In this document: positions 9,421 to 18,274 of the stretch, one piece after another | Layout: each line of letters begins with the position of its first letter | Position numbering within the stretch: the stretch's first letter is position 1 | Assembly (NCBI RefSeq): GCF_003340495.1 | Contig: NZ_QASA01000001.1 | Coordinates: 1,240,001 to 1,304,000, forward strand | Direction: 5' to 3' | From: Adhaeribacter pallidiroseus | GTDB taxonomy: Bacteria; Bacteroidota; Bacteroidia; Cytophagales; Hymenobacteraceae | DNA: 64,000 nt | Position numbers and translations under genes: made by a program | Notes under the pieces: generated by a model | The model's database searches: none | The model's input: the letters and a program-made list of their open reading frames with translations, nothing else | What the model was told of the DNA's origin: nothing

Positions 9421-10344
9421 TCAGCTAAATGATTGTCTAAATTCTAAAGGGGATAAGTTGGTCTTGTTTTTAAATAGTTTACTGAACGACTGCGGATGTT
9501 CAAAACCTAATTCGTAGGCAATTTCGCTTACCGATAAATTCGTTACGGATAACTTTTCTTTTGCTTTTTCAATTAATTTATCGTGGATGTGTTGCTGGGT
9601 GCTCTGGCCGGTTAACACTTTAAGCAAACTGCGTAGGTAATTGGGCGATATATTTAAATTTTTCGAGATGAATTGAACAGTAGGTAATCCTTTTAGTACT
9701 AAATCATCGCTGTTAAAGTAAGCCGTAAGCAATTCTTCCAAACGGTCCAGGATTTTATGATTACTAATTTTTCGGGTAATAAACTGGCGGTGATAAAACC
9801 GTTCGGCATAATTTAGTAAAGTTTCAATCTGCGAAATAATGATATCCTGACTAAACTTGTCGATGGTGGAATGATATTCTTGCTGGATGTTTTGAATGAC
9901 GTTGTTAAGCGTAGCTTCCTCCTTTTCAGATAAAAATAAGGCCTCATTTACGGAATAACCGAAGTATTCGTAACGTTTTATATTTTTAGCTAAGGCTGTA
10001 TTCCATAAGAAATCGGGGTGAAGCAGCAATATCCAACCTGATTTCTTTAAAGCAGCATTATTCTCCTCCACTTGGGTGCTAAAGACTTGTCCGGGCATAA
10101 TAAAAAACAGCACGCCTTCATCAAAATCATATTGCTGCTGCCCGTATTTAAATTTAGCATGAGCATTTCTTTTCAACGCGATCGAATAAAAATCAAGCAC
10201 CCAACTAACAGCATTATTAGCCGGATTATGTTTAATGGTTGAATAATCGACCACACTGATTAAAGGATGTTCGGGCTGAGGTAAGCCTCTGGAACGATGA
10301 AAATCACGGATGGTTTTTAATCTTTGGATTGGTAAATCTTTCAT
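9421..10344 (-). CDS. AraC family transcriptional regulator
   Basis: A 307-residue AraC/XylS-type activator. The N-terminal half is a cupin-like sensor (YDFDEGVLFFIMPGQVFS). The C-terminal pair of helix-turn-helix motifs includes ISPNYLRSLLKVLTGQ and LSVSEIAYELGFEHPQSFSK, ending LSPLEFRQ. I prefer the ATG at 10344 (MKDLPIQRLKTI); an upstream ATG at 10410 would add 22 residues encoded by a TTGTTTG repeat and is less likely. The SDR-DUF1097-NmrA gene group starts upstream on the same strand, and regulators of this type often control such neighbouring oxidoreductase genes. Confidence 0.9.
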   Translation of the reverse strand: MKDLPIQRLKTIRDFHRSRGLPQPEHPLISVVDYSTIKHNPANNAVSWVLDFYSIALKRNAHAKFKYGQQQYDFDEGVLFFIMPGQVFSTQVEENNAALKKSGWILLLHPDFLWNTALAKNIKRYEYFGYSVNEALFLSEKEEATLNNVIQNIQQEYHSTIDKFSQDIIISQIETLLNYAERFYHRQFITRKISNHKILDRLEELLTAYFNSDDLVLKGLPTVQFISKNLNISPNYLRSLLKVLTGQSTQQHIHDKLIEKAKEKLSVTNLSVSEIAYELGFEHPQSFSKLFKNKTNLSPLEFRQSFS

Positions 10345-10521
10345 AGTATGTGCTTCCGAATGAGCTTTATAAGTAGTTGTTTGTTGTTTGTTGTTTGTTA
10401 TTCGGTTCATAGAGATATGCTAATCAACTACATCATTATCAATCTTTATTCATTTAATTTTGTCCCAGTAGGTAATATAATCACTTTATAGTACCTAAAG
10501 ACCTACCCGTGCAAGAATCCT

Positions 10522-11244
10522 TTACCAGGGTACTTCCCCTTCTTCCCGAAAGAATTTTCCGGTTGGGCCATTATGCTCCATGGTGGCAAGTTTAACTATC
10601 GGGCGGGCTCCTTCTTCTACTGATTTTGTTCCTCTGGATTGATTCAGGTCCGTAGCGGTATAACCCGGCGTAACACTGTTGATTTTAAATTTAGTATTTC
10701 TATATTCATGCGCTAGCATCACAGTAAAAGCATTCAGGGCGGTTTTTGAAGACCCGTAGGCATGATAAAAGTCCCAATTGGAATTGCGCGCAGGGCTGCT
10801 ATGCAGCGTTAAAGACCCAACTTCACTCGAAACATTCACAATAACGGGTAGATTCGCTTTTTTTAAAAGAGGAATAAATTGCTGCGTGGTTTGTACAGCA
10901 CCAAAATAATTGGTGTCGAATACTTGGCGTAAGTTTGCGATGGCGCAGGTGGAGCTGTTTTGTGGCTGCTCTCCGCTAATGCCGGCGTTGTTTATTAAAA
11001 TATCTAAAACAGCAATTTTTAATTCTAATTCTGATTTTGCCTGTTTTATGGAATTGAGATCCGTAACATCCATTTCGATGGCATCAACATTTAAAAGACC
11101 GCCATCTTTCAATTTGCTTACCGCATCATTGCCTTTTTGTTTATCCCTGCTGGCTAAGTAAACATAGTATCCTAATTGCGCTAATTGTTTAGCGGTTGCA
11201 AAACCTATTCCTTTATTGGCCCCGGTTATCAATACAGTTTTCAT
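10522..11244 (-). CDS. Short-chain dehydrogenase/reductase
   Basis: A 240-residue classical SDR oxidoreductase, NAD(P)H-dependent and cytoplasmic. The cofactor motif is TGANKGIG (residues 7-14), followed by NNAG, the catalytic Ser in NVSSEVGSL and the YGSSK motif (Tyr and Lys of the active site). The spacing of these motifs resembles carbonyl-reductase-like SDRs that act on quinones or aldehydes, but the substrate is not predictable. It is the last gene of a compact minus-strand run after the DUF1097 gene (27 bp gap), and an AraC gene follows 177 bp further on. Confidence 0.92.
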   Translation of the reverse strand: MKTVLITGANKGIGFATAKQLAQLGYYVYLASRDKQKGNDAVSKLKDGGLLNVDAIEMDVTDLNSIKQAKSELELKIAVLDILINNAGISGEQPQNSSTCAIANLRQVFDTNYFGAVQTTQQFIPLLKKANLPVIVNVSSEVGSLTLHSSPARNSNWDFYHAYGSSKTALNAFTVMLAHEYRNTKFKINSVTPGYTATDLNQSRGTKSVEEGARPIVKLATMEHNGPTGKFFREEGEVPW

Positions 11245-11271
11245 ATTGTAGTTTGTGAAAATATAAACGGG

Positions 11272-11763
11272 TTAATGGCTGCCTGCCTGAGAGGTCGAGC
11301 CGCTATGAACAAGCTTGGTTACGATAAAATCTACCCCATAACCTAATGTAAACCCAGCGGCCAGCGGCAGGAACAATTGTTTAATTATGGGAATAAGCGC
11401 TATAGTTGGTTCTGCTCCGTAAAAAACAACTAATCCGAAAAACCAGGCCGTTAGATCGTGCAGATTTTTAATTTTAATTAAAAATGCCAATGAACCGATT
11501 AAGATAAAGATGGCCAAGTACGGACCAAATTCGCCGACAAAGCCCGCTAAGAATTCTCCTGCAAGCTCAATTAGTACACTCAACCCAATTCCTAAAATAA
11601 TCTGTAGGTATATATTAAGTGATTTTTGGACCGATTTACCGTACAAGTAAAAACAAATCCAAGCCATAAACAATACCCAACCCGGCCACTCCAACGAAAT
11701 AGATAGATACACGGCCAAGGCTCCGAACAGCCCCATGATGGCACCAAATAAGAAAGTTTTCAT
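11272..11763 (-). CDS. DUF1097-like membrane protein
   Basis: A 163-residue hydrophobic protein with five or six transmembrane segments. Its overall pattern (GALAVYLSISLEWPGWVLFMAW, a central acidic ELAGEF pair, GYGVDFIV near the end) resembles the DUF1097/YcdZ family of inner-membrane proteins of unknown role. It lies 6 bp downstream of the NmrA-like gene and 27 bp upstream of the SDR gene, so the three are probably co-transcribed. The C-terminal tail is hydrophilic. Confidence 0.75.
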   Translation of the reverse strand: MKTFLFGAIMGLFGALAVYLSISLEWPGWVLFMAWICFYLYGKSVQKSLNIYLQIILGIGLSVLIELAGEFLAGFVGEFGPYLAIFILIGSLAFLIKIKNLHDLTAWFFGLVVFYGAEPTIALIPIIKQLFLPLAAGFTLGYGVDFIVTKLVHSGSTSQAGSH

Positions 11764-11769
11764 ACTGAT

Positions 11770-12672
11770 TTATTTATTATTTTTAAAAATTGCTGCGAAT
11801 TCTTGGGCGTAATCCGTCATTTTTACTTTCCCGAAAACGGCGGGTAAGTTTTGATTATAATCTTCGAATAATTTGCCGGAATGCATGGCTGCGTTCATTT
11901 CTACTAAACCAGCTGCCAAGTGGGGCGCCACGCCGATGGATTCTAGGCGGCTCTGCATTTGTTCATCAGAAATAACTACCCATTTTAAGTCAGGCTTTCC
12001 GATAGCGGCACCCAGAATACTGGCTGTTCTATTACAGGTCAGCTCATCGCTTACTACATACCGTATTTTTTTCTCCTCAGTCAATGTTGTAAGTTCCTCC
12101 GCAATCACAGCGGCAATATCGATGGGCGAGACCCAGGGAATTAGATCATCACCACCATAATTGGCAGCGATTAATCCGGAATTTTTAATGACGGGTAAAA
12201 AGCCTACTAAATTGTAGTAAAAAGCAAGCGGACGAATATGGATCAGGACTACATCTGAAGACAGTTTTTTTAAAATACTTTCTACCAAGTGATGAAATAG
12301 TAGTATGCCGTTGCCTTTGCCTAGATGAGCGCCAATGCTGCTGAGATGCACCACCCGCTTTACCCCCGATTGCCGGATGGCTTGTACAAAATTGTGACCT
12401 AGATTGCTGTAATAGTCAGTAATGTTGAGGGTATGATCGAAGAAGCTAACCGGAGGCTCCATTAAATAAACTGCGTCTGCACCGGTAAATGCCTGGGTAA
12501 GAAAATCTACATTTTCGATTGTGCCGATAGCGGGTTTGGCACCTAATGCTTCGATGTATCCCTTCTTTTCTGAGTTACTGCTAACAACCGTAATAGAATG
12601 TCTTTTTGCTATTAAATTCTCGGTAAGGGGTTGGCCAATGTTTCCTAACGAACCTGTAAGTGTGATTTTCAT
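11770..12672 (-). CDS. NmrA-like NAD(P)-binding protein
   Basis: A 300-residue atypical SDR / NmrA-like protein. The N-terminal dinucleotide-binding motif TGSLGNIGQPL starts at residue 4, followed by ADAVYLMEPP and VKRVVHLSSIGA. It lacks a clear classical YxxxK pair, which is common in NmrA-like proteins that sense NAD(P) redox state or act as quinone reductases. The start is the ATG at 12672, because the family motif begins at once; a frame extending to 12750 would add 26 residues not seen in the family. First gene of the NmrA-DUF1097-SDR group. Confidence 0.88.
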   Translation of the reverse strand: MKITLTGSLGNIGQPLTENLIAKRHSITVVSSNSEKKGYIEALGAKPAIGTIENVDFLTQAFTGADAVYLMEPPVSFFDHTLNITDYYSNLGHNFVQAIRQSGVKRVVHLSSIGAHLGKGNGILLFHHLVESILKKLSSDVVLIHIRPLAFYYNLVGFLPVIKNSGLIAANYGGDDLIPWVSPIDIAAVIAEELTTLTEEKKIRYVVSDELTCNRTASILGAAIGKPDLKWVVISDEQMQSRLESIGVAPHLAAGLVEMNAAMHSGKLFEDYNQNLPAVFGKVKMTDYAQEFAAIFKNNK

Positions 12673-13480
12673 ATTTCTGTTTTTTGTTGTTGTAAAGGTG
12701 AGCAACAATAAAAAAACAGGTGTAGCCGAATCGCCTTTAGTTGTAGTCAAAAAGTATACTATTGCTTTAAATGTTTGATTTTATTAAGAACGATAAGATA
12801 ACAATAAGAATAGATTTAAAAATCTGGCGAATAACGAAAACAAGATGAACTTCATCATGATTAACTCCCAATAAGAATTAAAAATAAACGATCAGCGTTT
12901 TTTAGGATAAATCAACCTTCTTTAGAACGACTCACTGTTTTTTATATAATACGGCTTATCAGGCTAAGTTTGGTTAGTAGGAGAGGAATAGTAACTTTCC
13001 CTTAATTAAAATTCAGCATTCCATTCCATTTTGTTTGTTGCAAATGCCATCTTTTTAGTGGCAGTTTTGTGGCCAACACTATTTATTTTGCTGCCACTAA
13101 CGAGAGAAAAAGCATAATAAGGACTTTTTGTATGGTTGTTTAGTTGCGGATTTGTTGCAATAAACCCGCAATAGTGTGGCTGTTTTCCAACATCCACTTG
13201 ATAAAGGGTGTTTTCAAAGGGTTAGGAGCAAGCCTGCTTTGTTTCTCCGGAGAGAATAGCCATTTTACTTAACTTTTAATTACAAGGCAAATTGAGTTTA
13301 CAGAAGCTAAAGTCAGGTAAGAATTTAAAGATAAACTTATTGATAGCCTTGCTGTCAGTGGAAAGTAAAAGAAGAAATTAATTTTATGCCTTATGTCCAC
13401 CTTAATCCGGATTTCGGGTGGTTAAAACACCAGAACAAGGGTTTACTTTTGTTGCGCATCCTATGTTGAGCCAGGTACTT
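12673..13480. other. Intergenic region between divergent genes
   Basis: About 800 bp between the NmrA-like and AraC-fusion genes. A perfect ten-base inverted repeat TTAGTGGCAG (13055-13064) / CTGCCACTAA (13091-13100) separated by 26 bp is a possible operator or hairpin. A 63-codon minus-strand frame at 13006-13197 overlaps this repeat and has no recognisable family; it is not called. Otherwise nothing was recognised. Confidence 0.35.
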
Positions 13481-14572
13481 ATGAAGAAAGAGGAGATTCA
13501 TCTTTTTGAATTAGCCACTAGCCCTTATGGACTGGTAATTTCCCCCATGCGGGATGACTTTCTCCCTACCGAAGAAGTTACACCGGCTTTCGATCCCCAT
13601 CGCCATGATTATCATTCTCTTTTTCTATTAGCTAGCGGGTGCCTTGAATTAATGGTCGATGCCCAACGCGTAAGTATGGAAGCACGATCTATGCTGCTGA
13701 TCTATCCCGGCCAGGTGCACTGCTGCCTGCACGCGGCCGAAATCTCCGGATGGGTTACTTCATTCGACGGTAAATTTCTGGATCCCAAAGCGCGGGCGGT
13801 GGTCGAACAGCCAGTTGGAAAAATACCACACTTCCAATTAACAGCTGCGGAATTTTCTTTCTTCCACCAATGCTTGAACCTTACCCATGCGACCACCGTG
13901 GCCGAAAATCCCGGCCTGTTTCAGTTGCAACTGCTACAAGCATTGATCAACGGCGTCTATTATAAAGTTGCCAACCTGTACAATTCGCAGTACTCTCTAC
14001 CCTCTTACGCTGCCCGACCGGTCGAGATCACGCAACAGTTCATAAAGTTAATTAAAATCCACTTTCTTCGCCTAAGAAAGCCAGCGGATTACGCCGCCCT
14101 AATGCACCTGTCGGTGAGTTACTTGAATGATACGGTTAAATCCATGACGGGCTTTCGGGCCACTTACTTTATTCAGCAGGAATCTATGGGGGAGGCACAG
14201 CGGCAGCTGCTTTACACTTCTCTGTCCGTAAAGGAAATCGCTTATTTGCTGGGCTATCAGGATGCTAAGTACTTTATTCGCCTGTTTGCCAAAGTAACTG
14301 CAACATCGCCAACTGCTTTCCGGAAAGCCCATCAGCGGAACCCTGCCAACTTCCGGAAAACCGTCCTGATTTTTAAAACTGATGTAACTACTTCCGCAGA
14401 AGCTACTCTCATCCTAAAAGCGCTGCTAAAACTATTGCCTAACCACCAGGCGAACTTTGACCTGGAGGACCAGGACCGTATCCTGCGCATCGAAGGCCTA
14501 CCCATTTCCCCGGAGATAATTATCAATGCTTTAGGCCAACAAGATCATATCGCCGAGGAAATTCTTTTTTAA
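13481..14572 (+). CDS. AraC family regulator with C-terminal HMA-like domain
   Basis: A 363-residue protein with an AraC-type core: an N-terminal cupin sensor (FDPHRHDYHSLFLLASG, LLIYPGQVHCCL) and a double helix-turn-helix at about residues 190-290 (YLNDTVKSMTG, LSVKEIAYLLGYQDAKYFIR). After about residue 300 it continues into a compact domain (VLIFKTDVTTS, NFDLEDQDRILRIEG, ISPEIIINALGQ) resembling small ferredoxin-like heavy-metal-associated proteins of Bacteroidota, but without a CxxC metal site. I chose the ATG at 13481; a GTG at 13418 and an ATG at 13463 are also in frame. The monooxygenase gene begins 21 bp downstream, suggesting autoregulation of a two-gene operon. Confidence 0.85.
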   Translation: MKKEEIHLFELATSPYGLVISPMRDDFLPTEEVTPAFDPHRHDYHSLFLLASGCLELMVDAQRVSMEARSMLLIYPGQVHCCLHAAEISGWVTSFDGKFLDPKARAVVEQPVGKIPHFQLTAAEFSFFHQCLNLTHATTVAENPGLFQLQLLQALINGVYYKVANLYNSQYSLPSYAARPVEITQQFIKLIKIHFLRLRKPADYAALMHLSVSYLNDTVKSMTGFRATYFIQQESMGEAQRQLLYTSLSVKEIAYLLGYQDAKYFIRLFAKVTATSPTAFRKAHQRNPANFRKTVLIFKTDVTTSAEATLILKALLKLLPNHQANFDLEDQDRILRIEGLPISPEIIINALGQQDHIAEEILF

Positions 14573-14593
14573 ACGTTATTGCCCCGTGCTTAT

Positions 14594-15805
14594 ATGAAAA
14601 TTAAAAAAGTTTTAATTACCGGGGCTAGTATCACCGGCCCAACCTTGGCATACTGGCTGCACCATTACGGATTTGCGGTTACGGTAGTGGAACGGGCCAG
14701 CAAACTGCGTTTAGGCGGCCAGAACATTGATGTGAAAGGACCGGCATGGGCAATTGCCCAAAAAATGGGTTTAGAAGAAAACATCCGGGCAGCCAACACT
14801 ACGGAAATCGGCATTCGTTTTGTCAACGGACGAAATCAGACTCTGGCGGAATTTCCTAAGGAAAATGCCCTGAGTATGACGCAAGAACTGGAGATCCTGC
14901 GTGGTGACCTGGTTCAAATTTTGTATGAGCGTACCAAAAATAACGTCTGTTACCGCTTCGGCGACTCGGTTTCAAATCTAATGGAATCAGAAAATCACCT
15001 GGCTGTTAATTTTGCCAGCGGACATAGCGAAGATTTTGATTTGCTGATTGTGGCGGAAGGCATTGGTTCCCACACTCGTCAATTAGCTTTTAGCCATCCG
15101 CCCAATTTTAAATTCCTGAACTTATATACGGCCTACTTAACCATAAGCAAAGCTGCAACCGACAGCCGTTGGGCTCGGTGGTACAACGCTCCGGGTGGGG
15201 TAGTGTTTATCCTACGGCCAGACAATTATGGAGAAACAAGAGCCTCCATTACTTTTTTTTCGCGGGACGAGCAGTACCGGGACCTGACACTAGCGGAACA
15301 AAAAAAAGTGCTGATCGACCGGATTAAAGGTACTGATTGGGAATCGGAAAGGCTAGTTAAAGAAATTGAGCGTACCACTGACCTGTATTTTGACAAGGTC
15401 AGCCAGGTTAAAGCGTCGCGGTGGAGTACTGGCCGGGTAGCCTTGGTGGGCGATGCGGCTTACTGTGCGACTCCCATTGCCGGCAAGGGAACCGATTTGG
15501 CCATGGCTGGCGCCTATATTCTGGCCGGGGAACTCTCCCGGGGAAACACCTATGCAGAAGCTTTCCAGGCGTACGAGCAGCGAATGCGTCCTTATGTAGA
15601 GAAGTGCCAGAAATTACCACCGGGCGTTCCGTCCTTGGTGTATCCGACCTCGCGGTTGGGAGTTGGCCTATTAAACAGCGTTTACCGTTTGCTGGGAAGC
15701 GGACCGGTCCAATGGACAACCGGCTTGTTCAGCCAGAAAAAAAATCCGGAAATGGAATTGGAATTGCCGGATTATAATCAGTCGTCAGGAAGCGAGTACC
15801 TTTGA
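14594..15805 (+). CDS. FAD-dependent monooxygenase (PHBH/TetX-type fold)
   Basis: A 403-residue flavoprotein monooxygenase. The N-terminal FAD-binding Rossmann motif is degenerate (GASITGPTLAYWL) and is followed by VVERA. The second FAD motif is GDAAYCATPIAGKGTDLAMA, near residue 285. The shape and length match group A aromatic hydroxylases and the TetX-like enzymes that hydroxylate antibiotics, but no substrate can be assigned from sequence. The start is the ATG at 14594; an upstream TTG at 14579 is in frame. It directly follows the AraC-HMA fusion gene and is probably controlled by it. Confidence 0.9.
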   Translation: MKIKKVLITGASITGPTLAYWLHHYGFAVTVVERASKLRLGGQNIDVKGPAWAIAQKMGLEENIRAANTTEIGIRFVNGRNQTLAEFPKENALSMTQELEILRGDLVQILYERTKNNVCYRFGDSVSNLMESENHLAVNFASGHSEDFDLLIVAEGIGSHTRQLAFSHPPNFKFLNLYTAYLTISKAATDSRWARWYNAPGGVVFILRPDNYGETRASITFFSRDEQYRDLTLAEQKKVLIDRIKGTDWESERLVKEIERTTDLYFDKVSQVKASRWSTGRVALVGDAAYCATPIAGKGTDLAMAGAYILAGELSRGNTYAEAFQAYEQRMRPYVEKCQKLPPGVPSLVYPTSRLGVGLLNSVYRLLGSGPVQWTTGLFSQKKNPEMELELPDYNQSSGSEYL

Positions 15806-16303
15806 TAGACCAAAAACTCTCTTAGAATGCCAATTTTTCGGAGATTGACCCCCCTTGCCTTACGTAAAAAGACTTATAAGATTGTTTTGCTAAACTATTT
15901 TTTTGGCTCCTAAAGGAAAATTGCGACTAGCATGGAATATACTTGCTGAGTAACAAGACACAAGTAGTAAGACACAAGTATCAAGACAAAATATGATCTA
16001 AATATTTAAAATTCAATAGTTTAGCCACGTGTTTTTTATAGAGTAATATACCTTGTAATTTGTCCTGTAACTTAGTAATGAGGAAAGAGAGTAAATCAAC
16101 TTGTTTTTACATATTTTTTAAAAATACCAGAAAAGGCGTACCAAACAAACCCGTTCAGGGGTGTTTAAATAGATTTTCTTTGATAACGAATATTAGTTTA
16201 AATAAAAGCTTTTATCTGACTTTTGGCTTATTTAAGAGTTAAATGCATTCTTTTTATAATTTGCGCCGATTTTATTTTCTGATTGGTATATCCCATTTTA
16301 TTA
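15806..16303. other. Intergenic region with short direct repeats
   Basis: About 500 bp. Near 15955-15987 the unit AAGACACAAGTA occurs twice, followed by a partial third copy (CAAGACAAA). A plus-strand frame at 16060-16242 is Lys/Ser/Phe-rich with no family signature and is not called. No terminator was recognised after the monooxygenase gene. Confidence 0.35.
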
Positions 16304-17410
16304 ATGAACAATAATGCGCTGGCCACTAAGCCACACTACCCCATCTTAGACGGTTTGCGCGGAGTCGCCGCCATTATCGTGGTTACCTTTCACCTGGCTG
16401 AACCATTCTCCACCAGTAATTTAGATAAAATGGTCAATCACGGTTATCTGGCGGTCGACTTTTTCTTCTTATTATCCGGATTCGTGATCGGCTATGCTTA
16501 CGACGACCGTTGGCCCAGGATGAGCCTGGGTAGTTTTTTTAAACGCCGGATTGAACGGCTGCAACCCTTGGTGATTTTGGGAATGAGCTTAGGCGCTATC
16601 GGCTTCTATTTTACGGATTCTACCCTCTGGCCGCTCATTCATAATGTACCGTTCTGGAGGATGCTGCTGGTACTGCTGATCGGTTACACGATCTTGCCTG
16701 TGCCCTTATCGCTGGATATACGGGGCTGGCAGGAGATGCACCCCTTAAATAGTGTGGGCTGGTCCTTGTTCTTTGAATACCTGGCCAACATTCTTTATGC
16801 GGTCTGGATCCGGAAATTCTCTAAAACGGCCTTAAGTATCTTCGTCGGACTCGCGGCTATCGCCCTAACCCACCTGGCCATTACCAACGGTGACGTGAGT
16901 GGTGGCTGGACCTTGAATGTGGAACAGGTACGCATAGGGCTAACCCGTACCATGTACCCTTTCTTTGCCGGTCTGTTACTTTCTCGGGTAGCGAAACCAA
17001 CGCGTATTATAAATGCCTTTTTCTGGTGTAGCCTTTTAGTGGCAATTGTTCTGTATATGCCGCGCATCGGCGGTGCAGAGCAGGTTTGGCTGAACGGGAT
17101 CTATGACGCTGTTTGCATAATCATTGTTTTCCCGCTGATCGTATATCTGGGGGCCAGCGGGGTAACGTCAACGCCCAGAGAGAACCGGATCTGCCAATTC
17201 TTAGGGGGTATATCCTATCCGCTTTATATGGTACATTACCCACTAGTCTATTTTTACGTGGCCTGGATCAGCAATCATAAAGGTGTAACGCTTGGGCAGG
17301 TATGGCCCTATGCGTTACTTATTTTAACCAGCAGTATTATTTTGGCCTATGCCGCCCGGAAATGGTATGATGAGCCGGTTCGCCAATGGTTGCGAAAAAA
17401 GCTGGCGTAG
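16304..17410 (+). CDS. Acyltransferase 3 family membrane protein (OafA/YrhL type)
   Basis: A 368-residue polytopic inner-membrane O-acyltransferase that probably adds acetyl or similar groups to a cell-surface polysaccharide. Hallmarks are HYPILDGLRGVAAIIVVTFH near the start (Arg and His of the conserved catalytic region), VDFFFLLSGFVIGYAY, RRIERLQP and about ten hydrophobic segments. The C-terminal FLGGISYPLYMVHYP is also typical. The start is the ATG at 16304; a TTG at 16283 would add seven residues. It stands alone, followed by a strong bidirectional hairpin, and has no glycan-synthesis neighbours to indicate its substrate. Confidence 0.92.
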   Translation: MNNNALATKPHYPILDGLRGVAAIIVVTFHLAEPFSTSNLDKMVNHGYLAVDFFFLLSGFVIGYAYDDRWPRMSLGSFFKRRIERLQPLVILGMSLGAIGFYFTDSTLWPLIHNVPFWRMLLVLLIGYTILPVPLSLDIRGWQEMHPLNSVGWSLFFEYLANILYAVWIRKFSKTALSIFVGLAAIALTHLAITNGDVSGGWTLNVEQVRIGLTRTMYPFFAGLLLSRVAKPTRIINAFFWCSLLVAIVLYMPRIGGAEQVWLNGIYDAVCIIIVFPLIVYLGASGVTSTPRENRICQFLGGISYPLYMVHYPLVYFYVAWISNHKGVTLGQVWPYALLILTSSIILAYAARKWYDEPVRQWLRKKLA

Positions 17411-17503
17411 GAGTAGAATAGGGTAAATATGGTTGCCCACAAGTAATCGTTGGTTAATCAAGAGCATTGACCCACTAGCACCTTTTTAATTTAAAATTTA
17501 GTG

Positions 17504-17547
17504 GTCCTGAAAGAGGTTGACTATTTTTTAATAACTTCTTTCAGGAC
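17504..17547. terminator. Bidirectional hairpin terminator
   Basis: GTCCTGAAAGA (17504-17514) pairs perfectly with TCTTTCAGGAC (17537-17547). The stem extends inward by four more pairs including a G-T wobble, leaving a loop of about 14 nt. It lies between the convergent acyltransferase and Pr6Pr-like genes. Confidence 0.65.
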
Positions 17548-17620
17548 AGGACAAATCATTTTAAATAAGTCTATTTAGCAGGAATCAAAACAAGGAAAGA
17601 GCAAGCTAATTATGGCTTGG

Positions 17621-18274
17621 TCAGAGCAAAAGATTTTTTTTGGCAATAAAGTTTCCCCAGGTTAAGAAAATAGCGGAAAGAACGAGGAAGAGCAGGGATA
17701 TACCCAGGCAATTGAGGAGAACAGACTGAATACCGATTGTTTTAACATTAAGAAATGGATAAGGATAAAAGCTGGTCCAATTGGCGCGAATTAAAACAAA
17801 AAGCAGATAAGCAAAAGGGTAAATGAGCCAGTATAAAATGATTTTCCAGTTTAACTGGTCCTGGTGGCTGAATAGTATCCAATAAATGATAAAAAGTACC
17901 GGATTCACTACGTGCAGGAGTTCGTCCACCAACATTTGAAGGCCTTGGGGATCCCAGATAAAACGTAGCACGAGATTATAGATAAGCCCCACTATAAAAA
18001 TATAAATAGCTACTGCCGTTTGCGTGGCTTGTTTGGAAAAGAAAGCAGCTATTTTGGAGTTTGGCATTAACAGCAAACAGGTACTGAGCAAAGCAATAAT
18101 GAGGTTAGTGTCCAGCGTAAAGTAGCTAAAATACCGGATAATGGTTTCTGCAGGAGAGGCAATTTGACTGTGGAGGTTCAGGTAGAACTGGCTTATTAAG
18201 GCAATCCATTCTAATAAGAAAATAAGTGTTAGAATACCCTTACGCATGTTATTTTTTATCAATTTATGTGTCAT
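17621..18274 (-). CDS. Pr6Pr family membrane protein
   Basis: A 217-residue integral membrane protein with about six helices. Recognisable features are the N-terminal EWIALISQFYLNL, RYFSYFTLDTNLI, the central RFIWDPQGLQMLVDELLHVVNPVLFIIYW and PFAYLLFVLIRANW, which match the Pr6Pr (FAR-17a/AIG1-like) family. Its function is unknown. The start codon at 18274 overlaps the phospholipase A stop by one base (TAATG), pointing to translational coupling; an ATG at 18247 is an alternative that would remove nine residues. It is the last gene of the lipoprotein-phospholipase-Pr6Pr group. Confidence 0.85.
   Translation of the reverse strand: MTHKLIKNNMRKGILTLIFLLEWIALISQFYLNLHSQIASPAETIIRYFSYFTLDTNLIIALLSTCLLLMPNSKIAAFFSKQATQTAVAIYIFIVGLIYNLVLRFIWDPQGLQMLVDELLHVVNPVLFIIYWILFSHQDQLNWKIILYWLIYPFAYLLFVLIRANWTSFYPYPFLNVKTIGIQSVLLNCLGISLLFLVLSAIFLTWGNFIAKKNLLL

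Noticed and set aside
10344-10410. Longer N-terminus for the AraC regulator
   Set aside because: Encoded by a TTGTTTG repeat; the family-like start is the ATG at 10344.
13006-13197. 63-codon minus-strand frame in the 12.7-13.5 kb gap
   Set aside because: No homologous features; covers an inverted repeat; codon use is not like neighbours.
16060-16242. 60-codon plus-strand frame upstream of the acyltransferase
   Set aside because: Low-complexity Lys/Phe/Ser composition without ribosome-binding site or family.
5906-17410. Biosynthetic gene cluster or prophage for the regulator-rich region
   Set aside because: Genes are small unrelated redox and regulatory functions; no scaffold synthase, integrase or phage structural gene is visible.
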